A stretch of 64,000 bases of DNA, from NCBI GenBank assembly GCA_963576565.1, contig OY755042.1:100062185-100126184 (forward strand), read 5' to 3'. Position 1 is the stretch's first letter; each line of letters begins with the position of its first letter. This DNA comes from Aspidapion aeneum (lineage: Eukaryota; Arthropoda; Insecta; Coleoptera; Brentidae). The position numbers were made by a program, and so were the translations under genes. Under the pieces are notes generated by a model that worked only from the letters and a program-made list of their open reading frames with translations, had not been told where the DNA came from and searched no databases. This document shows positions 47,233-64,000 of the stretch, in pieces.

Positions 47233-50200
47233 ACATCACTTTCCGACTTTTTGAACATGTATTTATTCTGAAACGTATTTGGTTATTCCACAACGAATCT
47301 TAGTTATTCTTTATTTGTCCTATATTCTCTGACTTGTATATAATTACTATAAGACGTAGAAGAATAATAAAAAAATTTTAACAGGAATTTCTACGGTAAT
47401 TTTAATTGGTCACTACCGGTTGCTGAATTATATTTTTTTTTATAATGGCAGAAAACGACAGTTTGAAAACCACAAATTTTTTGCAAATTAAATAGCAATA
47501 TTCACAGTTATTTTGGTAAATAAAACCTCACTAAGTACCACAGGGAGTAAAATTCTTATACGTTTTTATTTACTTCTTGTTTTCAAAGTGCATTGGTGTC
47601 TTTTAAAATACTGTCGTTAATAGATTTGCGGTATTTCACGCGCAAAAAATACCACGCACGCCAAAACCGTGCAGTCCACTACTGTGCAGAAAATTAGCGC
47701 GTCGTTATATGACGGCTCAAAAATGACCACGTATCACTTTTACATTCTTCGCATTTTTTTGTGCTATAGTAATCTGCTCGGTTTTAAAATGCGCGGTATT
47801 ATTTGCGCGTTAAATACTTCAAATCATTTTCTATCATATGTGAAGAGAAGGCTATAAAATCTAAAAATTTGTAGTTGAGAAAGTACTTAAACATAATCAG
47901 ACAAAATTGTATTTATCTTAATTAATGGGATTTTAGGAAAATTTCTAGTCGCATATAATGTATTTTATTTAATAGGATTAGTTTGTAGTATTAAAAAAAA
48001 AATTAATCGATTGATTTTTGAACAATGTTCAATTATTTTTGTGGGTGATATTGTAGCCACAATATTTTTTTAAACTGATTTTAAAAGTTTTATATCTGTA
48101 ATTATTACTTATTTTCTATTCAATGTAAATTTAGAATAAAATTTGGGCTTTAGTTAAAAAAGTATTGTGGCTTTAGTATAATAGAAGAAGAAGCATTTAT
48201 CTTTACAAATTTTAAAAATATCATTTTCAAATGTAATTCTGAAATTGTGCTAAAATTTAATAAAATCTCTATTAATAAAATATCCTATATTGTATTTATT
48301 ATTCTTGAAAAGAAGAATGAGATGGGACTGGGTTCCATTTCAGATAAGAGCCTAATAGCAGAAAAAACACAGCTATAAATCTAAAAATGTTGGTAGTAAT
48401 GTTTAACTTTTCCGTAATTTGACCAATAATTTTTGAATTACTGTTGAAAATGAGAAAGAAAATCTAAAGGATTTGTCATTATAGTGCAAAAATACTATGC
48501 GGGGTGTACTTTAAGTTGAATTCTATTAATTTCAAGTGGTAAAAAAAGGCATAAAATAATAAATTAATCGATATATTTTTAAAGAAATCCAATGTTTACA
48601 ATGTATTTCAGAAATATTTTTTTAAATTTGTGTGATAAATAACAATAATACGAAGTTTTACCGCAATTTGTTAGAAAAGTTATCCACGTTTTGAAAAAAA
48701 AATGAACAAAAAACTCTTTTGTTTTGTAAATTTATTCCTTTGCCCTATTTCTTTCAAAGCTCAAACTTATTTAAAAGATCAAATATATTTTGTTTTTTGC
48801 TGCCTCTTTGGCTCCTCCCCTCAGAAAGGATGCGCTACTGTCTATTACCCACCGCTTAAAATTAATGCATGTCCTTAAAGTACACACCTGCAGTATTTTG
48901 AGTATATTTTTTTCAATATAAAAAGCAAATCTTCAAAACGAGTGCAACTTGATGTGTTAAAAAGATATTTTGTTTATATTAATTTATATTAGATAGAGTG
49001 TATTATATTATTTTATCAGGATTTTATTGGGACCAACCGGTGTTTTATTAAAATTTCTAAAAATTTCAAAACCTCATACCTACTTTGTTTTCTTTTCCTA
49101 TTTTTTTAAACAATGACTTATGTTACCAAGGTTAACATTTTTATGTAAAAAATAAACATATTCAGAAAATTTTAAGTAACGAAAAGAAAAAAATTTAAAA
49201 TAAAAAGTTATTACTTTTTATTTATTTAATACATCTTTACGCTTTTTATAGGTACAAAGTGCACAGATTTTGAAGAAACCCGGTTAGTGCTTTTAAAACA
49301 CCCTGTATAGTAGGCTTGTATTAGGCAAATTATGTAAGTATAATTATATCTATATCTACGCTTTGTAAATTTTTATGTTGTTAAGAAAGCGCATTCTAGG
49401 TATTTTAGTTATTTATTATTATAGTAAAACAGACCCATATATGAAACTAACTTTTTTATTTAAGTTGAAATAATATACAGTGCGGACTAAATAGTAATCA
49501 TTTTCTACATTTTAAACGCATATTGTACCCAAAAATATGCTTACTGAAATAAATCGAAAAAAATAATCCTAATTAAAAAATTATAATTATTTAATGTTGT
49601 GTGTTCGTTTATATCAAAATTTCAAAATAAACATAATAAGACATTTTAGGTACCTAAGTACTTATTTTTTTTTAATTAAGAATATTTTTATTTATTTTTT
49701 CTATACGCATAATTTATTTTTCGGTACAAAATCTGTTTAAATGGTTATAAGTTGATTATATACGTAATATTCCAATACTCCCTGTTACCTATTTACACAA
49801 TGGTTGGCGTTTGATGCAAACATTCAGAAATAAAGATACGAAAAATGCACAGATACCAAATTTACATAGATAGAGTTTTTGTCAACTGTACGCCGATGAT
49901 TTGACGTAACGAATACAAGAATAAAATAATATTCATGCGTAAAATTATAACCAATCAGGACATTTTATCTTAAGGACCGGAAAAAGCATAGACTTACACC
50001 CATTGATATTGCTATTTCAAATATGTTTGCATTCTGCATCGTAAAGTACCGGTTCGGTTCGGTTCGGTTCGGTTCATTCTGCATCGTAAAGTACGGTAGG
50101 TATTGCAATAATACGTACTATGTGAAAATAATATGCATATGTCTTTGAAAGCAACTAATCAGGACTTTTTTGCTTAAGAACCCCAAGGCCCTCATGTTTG

Positions 50201-50370
50201 CATCATGAATGGGCAGTTACAGTGGGTATTGGAATATTATGTTTATGAGGTTGATACTATTTAGGTCCGTCCTGTATAGTAATAGTAATTATCATGTTAT
50301 GTATTTATTAGGCCACACTGCATTTCGATTTGTACGCCTAAAATTGCTTCAAGCGTAAATAAAAAAAAAT
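47233..50370. other. intergenic between convergent sog and AGXT, no gene seen
   Basis: AT-rich. 50028-50095 is a tandem duplication of cattctgcatcgtaaagtac around (ggttc)n. 49299-49310 has the acaccctgtata motif seen at the ends of many insect repeats. No coding region is supported. Confidence 0.5.
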
Positions 50371-50373
50371 TGA

Positions 50374-50379
50374 TTTATT
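50374..50379 (-). terminator. candidate poly(A) signal of AGXT
   Basis: AATAAA on the minus strand (tttatt on the plus), about 160 bases past the AGXT stop. It is the first clean hexamer seen in this direction. Confidence 0.4.
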
Positions 50380-50536
50380 TGTTGTCTATTTTAATGTCTA
50401 TAATATAACCTTACATTTAATTTTACTCATTGAGATTCTATTTTAAATTAAAAAACTTTCTCATAAAGTAGGTACGAAATCTAGTCACATAATCTCACTC
50501 TAAATTCTGTTGTCAAAAAATAAAAATCTGAATTAA

Positions 50537-58954
<8,418 letters not shown>

Positions 58955-59769
58955 ATTGAATAGTTTTTAGTTTGGTATTTAAGAATAAAATTATTTGTTT
59001 ATATTGTTTTCATATGATAATAAATACTGTTCGGTTTGTATTAACGTTAATATTTAAAGTGTTATCTGAATCATTAGCAGTTCAGTTGGTCGTTTCATAC
59101 TGTTAAACCAAAGATAAACAAGCAATGGAGTCATTCCAAAAATAAATGATAACATTGTTGCTTTTTTGTTCGTTGAATTAAAATTATTGCGAATTTTTTT
59201 GAGAAAGTTAGTTCACCACTCGTTGTCCACTAACACTGTTTTGGTGTTATCCAAAAATTGCCCCAGTGCCATTATAATAGAATACGACAATGAGCTAGTG
59301 CAACACAAGCCAATGTCAAAAATTGTACACTGAGTGCAATACTGAGTTTGAAAGTTGCTCAAAAGGATACAAAAATGCACCGATTTTCCCAAAAATAACA
59401 CAAGTGTATGCTTGTATTTTTCTTTTTGTTTCTTGATTTATGTATGGTTAAAATTTAAAAGCTGTTTTTAAGGCAAAGTTTGATACTTGTAAAGAAAAAA
59501 GAAATTCTTAGGAATTTCACTGTTTTCTCGCGTATATAAAAATCTACGGATCTGCCTATTTCAAAAAATGTGAAATGACCCCATTCCATAATATCATAAT
59601 TATATTTTGTTTATTTCTTGGTTATCTGCAAATGTATTAATATATTATCAGTGGTGTACATAAAAATTAGGCCTATATTTAACAAATCTGTAATGGTAAA
59701 TGCTTTCCTTGTTTTAAATTCAAAAAGGGGAGAGGAGGGTAAGTGAACTAAAACCTACATCAACACAAG
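58955..59769. other. AGXT 5' flank
   Basis: AT-rich. The promoter should lie just above 58954 (minus-strand upstream) but no TATA/Inr pair can be assigned. No gene recognised. Confidence 0.4.
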
Positions 59770-61975
59770 TAGTAGTAGTAGTAGTGTGGGGTAGGCCTTA
59801 GGCCTGGCGACTAGGCACATGAGGCGCGTTTTTCGCCAACCCCCGGGCATCCCCCCTACTGCGTCCTTCCTTCGCTAAGGAATTTGAAGTCTTCTGTACA
59901 AAGACCAGAATATCGGGCCACCTCAGATTCAGAAGATCCCCCGTCCTTATATGCTTCACTTGATGAGAGGAAGTGCGCCGAGGTTTCGTCCTCGGCCCAG
60001 CATCGCTCGCACGTCGCGTCGGTCTTCACTCTTATTTTCGCCAGGTGTCACTCTCAACCGCCCTCTCTTTGTGTTCTACGGAGCAGGCAGTCCCTACGGG
60101 ATTTGCTGTATTATGTCATGTACTCCTTCCCCTGTCTGGCATTTCCTGTGTTGGTCCATTCCTTTTGTATCTCTTTCTGGGCCCACTCTGTTAGGGCCGA
60201 CTTCATTTGCCCTCTTGTGAGTCCCAGAAAAGGCTCTGGCCCGACGCATTTTTGCCGGGATCCACCCCTGGCGAGTTCGTCCGCATTCTCGTTTCCTGGG
60301 ACTCCCATGTGGCCTGGGACCCATACGAGGTCCACCTGCCCTACTCCGGCCAACTCTTGAAGTGCATCTGCGCACTCCTGTACCAAACCCGCGGACATGG
60401 TTGGTTTGCACAGTGCTTCCAGCGCAGCTTGACTGTCTGAACAGTTGCGGAGATGCTTTCCTGTTGCGTTCCTAATTTTTTCCTCCCATGTTACAGCCAG
60501 TATAGCGTAAACCTCCGCCTGAAAAACTGTTGCATTGGATCCCAGCGAACAGCTTTTTCTAATACCCTTGATCCGTCTGTATAGCAGACCGTGGCATCGC
60601 TAAGAAATTCAACCCCTTCCTTTCTACATTCATCCCTTGGTGGTATGGTTACACGGTATCCCTTTTTCTCCCTTACCCGCTTCTGTGGCATCGCTAGCCT
60701 GTACGTTGATAGAGGAATCTCCTTTTCCGTCATAGTCGCGATCTCCGAATGTCCTTTTTGTTCACCGCTCCTTCTCCATACGCCCGCGTCCCTTATCCTA
60801 AGGTATGCTGCCATCGCTTCCTTCTTTATCCAGGTGTACGTGGGTGTGATGGGAGGCCAAGGATAGTGTTCAGGGCTATATTGGGACTAGACCTTAGAGC
60901 TCCGGTCATGCTCAGTCTGCCTCTGCATGCTTTTGAGCTCTTTATCGTTAGTGGTTTTTACTGCCCCCGGCCACCAGACCACGGAACCGTATTGGATCCT
61001 TGGTCTTATGATGGCCGTGTAGATCCAGTGCATGATCCTTGGGCTGGGTCCCCACTTTCTTCCTACCACCCTTCTTACTTGCCAGATTGTTTTTGTCGTC
61101 TTTGTTGTGAGTCGGCCTATATGTGGTTTCCAGCTTAATTTACTGTCTAGCACCATTCCCAGGTACTGAACCTCTTGCGATAGTGCATGTGGTCGTCCGT
61201 ACATTTGTGGTGCTTTGAAGCCTTCTATCTTCCTCTTCTTTGTAAAGAGAACCATTTCCGTCTTGCTGGGATTGACGGAAAGGCCGTTCTCTTGGCACCA
61301 GTTCTCTATTAGTTTGCACGCCCTTTGCATCCTTTCGTAAATTACACCTAAGTACTTCCCTGCTACTATAACCAGTCCATCGTCGGCGTATGCTTTGCCG
61401 TCAAATCCTTGCTCTTCCAGTTTGTGAAGTAGACTGTCAATTATGAGGCACTAGAGGTGTGACGATAGGCAGTTGCCCTGGGGACAGCCTCCCTTTACGC
61501 TCCTCTTGACCTGGACGTCCTTCATACTTGCCTCCACTTCTCTCTCCTGTAAGGCCATCTCGGTCCATGATATGAGGACCGGGCTGATGCCCTTTTTCTA
61601 CATTGCTTGACTTATTGAGCTAGTTCTTAACTTGTCAAAACCTCCTTCGACGACAAAGAAAACTGCCAGTGCATATTCCTTGTTTTCGAAGGCTTTCTCT
61701 ATCATTTGCACGATTGTATGGGGGGCTGTGTCCGTAGATCTACCCTTCCAGTATGCATGCTGTTCTTTATGGAGAGGGGATGCTTTTAATGGTACCTCTA
61801 TGAGGTACCTGTCAACCATTTTCTCCAATGCCTTTATCAGAAATGATGTCAAACCTGGGCCGGAATGATTTTGCGGTGGTCTAATCTTTCTTCCCTGCCT
61901 TGGGTATGAATACTACCCTTGCTTTCCTCCACATATGTGGGACATAGCCCAAGGCTATGCTCTCCTGGAAAATCC
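59770..61975 (-). pseudogene. 5'-truncated non-LTR retrotransposon with RT and RNase H
   Basis: Minus strand, in order: GYVPHMWRKARVVFIPK, SFLIKALEKMVDRYLIE, a GGCPQGNCLS-type block, YADDGLVIVAGKYLG (catalytic box), NGLSVNPSKTEMVLFTKKRK, RPRIQYGSVVWWPGA, then CYTDGSRVLEKA (RNase H Asp), VDLVWVPGHMGVPGNENADE and CERCWAEDETSAHFL. The 3' end is (TAC)n at about 59768-59785. Several frameshifts and stops break the frames. The GC-richer plus-strand open frames here are antisense shadows. Of I/R1-like architecture; start of the element missing. Confidence 0.9.
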
Positions 61976-63130
61976 CCTTAAGGTGGGGTAGGGGTAAACA
62001 AAAAATTTGATTGTACTTAATTAAAGATCAGTCTTGAAACGAAAATATAAATTCTGCACGTTAAAATAAGGTTTAGCAAAAAAGTTGCCTTTTCCCAATT
62101 ACCCGACACTCACGGGTAATTGAGAACACAAGGCGGCTAATAAGGAACAATAAAAAATAGTAACCAAAAAAAAGGGGCGGCGGATAAACGGTCGAAAGTA
62201 CAAAAGTTCGAAAACATAAGATCGAAAATAGAAAAGGTCGAAAGTACAAATTTCGAAAATACAAAATGTCGAGAAACAATAGGTTGAAAATACAAAAGTT
62301 CGAAAGTAGAAGAGGTCGAAAATACAAAAGGTCGAAAGTACAAAGGGTCAAAAATACTAAATATTAAAAACTCAAAATATTTAAAATACCAATTAACCTT
62401 ATCAAGTCGAGTTGACCTATCCAGCCAAGGATACTAACGTAACCTATACGTCAGTATCCCAACCTGACCTGGTTAGGTTAGTATATTAAAAAAACTCTTT
62501 TGACCAGATTAGGATAGTTTCCTATTAGTAGACAAAACTAACCATGTCAGTTTAGAACAGTAACCGAACCAGGCTAACTATCAACTATCCTCGACTCCTG
62601 GACTGTTCGCTGCGAGAGATTTCCTTTAATTTTAATTAGTTTTAATCTGTTAATTGTTTCCCTTTTAAAAGGTATCTGCAATTATCTATATTACCATTAA
62701 CTATATTGTATGGTAATGGGGAACATACTTGCGGGTAATCAGGAACACGTGTTCCTCATTACCCGATTGTGCAACTTATTAATTTTTTTAGTACTGAAAT
62801 ATTTTGTTTTAATTCATTCTAGAAATATCCATTTTAGGTTAGAGCTGACATGTCGTAGTATTAACAAATCATATAAAAAATATTTAAATTTAGTTACATT
62901 TGTTTACATACCTTATTTTACACACAATAAAAATAACAACAAAGCTGCGGAAAAGACACACCTGTTTAGACCACGCTTGAATTTCAAATCAGGCCAAATT
63001 GCTTGCGCTGTGTAAACATTGCGCACATGGTCAATATTCCAAAGTACACATGCATTTCCAAAGATGTCACTAGCACTGTGAAATGCGTGTTCCCCATTAC
63101 CCGCTGTTCTTGATTCCCCGTCGCTCCCCT
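61976..63130. repeat. region with recurring GGGTAAT..GAACA motif
   Basis: The motif (gggtaattgagaacac, gggtaatcaggaacac, and complements gttcctcattacccg, gttccccattacccg) occurs in both orientations between 62095 and 63113. ggggtaggggtaaac at 61984 is partly mirrored by ctcccctaccc at 63124. This looks like an inverted-end element but the boundaries are uncertain. Confidence 0.45.
62168..62352 (+). repeat. 15-bp minisatellite (aaaggtcgaaagtac)n, longer array
   Basis: About twelve diverged units, preceded by gcggcggataaacggtcg as at 54478. The minus-strand reading makes spurious FDLLYFRP-type open frames. Confidence 0.9.
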
Positions 63131-64000
63131 ACCCATGTGTAGTTTTATGACACATGGGAGGACGGAAGTTGTTTAAACGCCAATCCCCCTGGTGCGTACG
63201 TCACTGTATATTATGAGTGTACGCAGTGGCGTGTAAAATGTCAATGTCATAATTTCGAAATTTGGGTTTCTTTAACCAGGGCTATCAAAACGGACGGGCC
63301 ACGATCCTCCACTTTGTTGACGTCACATCCGGGGCTGATTTTTTTTTTGATGGCCACGTTACGACACAGCTGATTGTCATTAAAATATTGAAGTTGGAAT
63401 GACGGTTCATGAGTATTTGATTTTTTTTAAATAAAGCCGGTTTTGAGAACAATTTTTTTTAAATCTATAGTAATCCTTAATTTTTCAGAGCCGCTTCATT
63501 AGCTCACACAAAAATTAAGTTTAAAGCAGAAGCGATTATGACAATCACAGATGACAAAGTCAAACACATAACATAAATATAATAGTTGGCATGTGGTACA
63601 TGGCGGGTAATTTGAATTCAAAATAAAGAATTCTAAATCTTGAAGAATTTAACCTTTTAGTCATGTTGATTCCTTACAAAACTTTGTTGGAATATCGGGA
63701 TGGTATCTGAGAATATTTCACTAGAATTTCGCGGAAATCTGTAGTGCCATTTTGAAAATATCATAAAAAAACTTCTGACCTCCCATAAGATCCAATGTAA
63801 AATTCAGTCCCCGGAGAACAGCTGATTTTTTCAGGGTCGTGGCCTCTATTTTTGTGTTGGCCTTGCTTTAACATAAACGAGCGAACCTGGTATGCCTGTG
63901 TATCAGTACGTACAAAAATAACTCTTAAATCCTTGGTCCCATTATTTTGTAGCTAAGCAAGGAAAAATACACCAAGGAAAAATACAAGGCCCTGTTATCC
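63131..64000. other. right end of window, repeat fragments
   Basis: 63745-63880 repeats the interior of the MITE at 56725-57081 (cataaaaaaacttctgacct, gaacagctgattttttcagg). Nothing coding recognised. Confidence 0.5.

Noticed and set aside
59884..61138. Long plus-strand open frames in the GC-rich 60-kb region
   Set aside because: They are antisense to the RT/RNase H frames of the minus-strand retrotransposon and show no protein family.
62073..62351. Minus-strand frames reading FDLLYFRP-like repeats
   Set aside because: Produced by the 15-bp minisatellite.

Overview
This is eukaryotic, AT-rich, intron-rich DNA, and the protein evidence points to an insect. Two conserved spliced genes can be read through, converging on each other. 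Everything else is non-coding DNA packed with decayed transposable elements (TEs). The long introns and TE density suit a large TE-rich insect genome such as a beetle, but the order is a guess, not something the sequence proves.

Gene 1 (+ strand, 2213-43204, 5' end outside the window) is short gastrulation (sog), the insect chordin. It is the secreted BMP antagonist of dorsoventral patterning. Six coding exons were placed with consistent phases: 2213-2316, 11477-11609, 38882-38947, 39463-41006, 41545-42255 and 43037-43204. They encode about 907 residues: VWC1, a short acidic linker, four CHRD repeats in one 1.5-kb exon, then VWC2, VWC3 and VWC4 and the stop. The exon(s) with the start codon and signal/anchor were not found. 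VWC3 appears shortened.

Gene 2 (- strand, 58954-50537) is a complete alanine-glyoxylate / serine-pyruvate aminotransferase (AGXT type). It has eight exons and 392 codons plus stop. The PLP lysine (Lys207), Asp181 and Arg359 are present, and it ends in the peroxisomal signal SKL. The two genes are convergent and about 7.3 kb apart.

TE layout: 1-11 kb holds an RNase H relic, a long-arm foldback, a tRNA-like cloverleaf and an RTE-type relic. The 27-kb sog intron (11610-38881) holds a repeat carrying a THAP-like first exon, MITEs with exact target-site duplications, two related elements in opposite orientation with different nested insertions, hairpin-bounded units, a Tc1/mariner-type relic, a mariner relic, a 679-bp MULE-like foldback with a perfect 10-bp duplication, and two non-LTR reverse-transcriptase (RT) relics. 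44-47.3 kb holds an internally deleted mariner with both ends and a second THAP-exon repeat. The AGXT introns hold PIF/Harbinger-like, hAT-like and TA-flanked MITEs, a 1.75-kb foldback and an RTE-type relic. 59.8-62 kb is a 5'-truncated non-LTR retrotransposon (RT + RNase H). 62-64 kb is repeat-derived, with a 15-bp minisatellite and a recurring GGGTAAT motif.

The two genes have no evident functional link. The most informative discoveries are insertion histories readable from filled and empty sites, and a possibly unusual VWC3 in sog. No wholly new multi-gene system was found.
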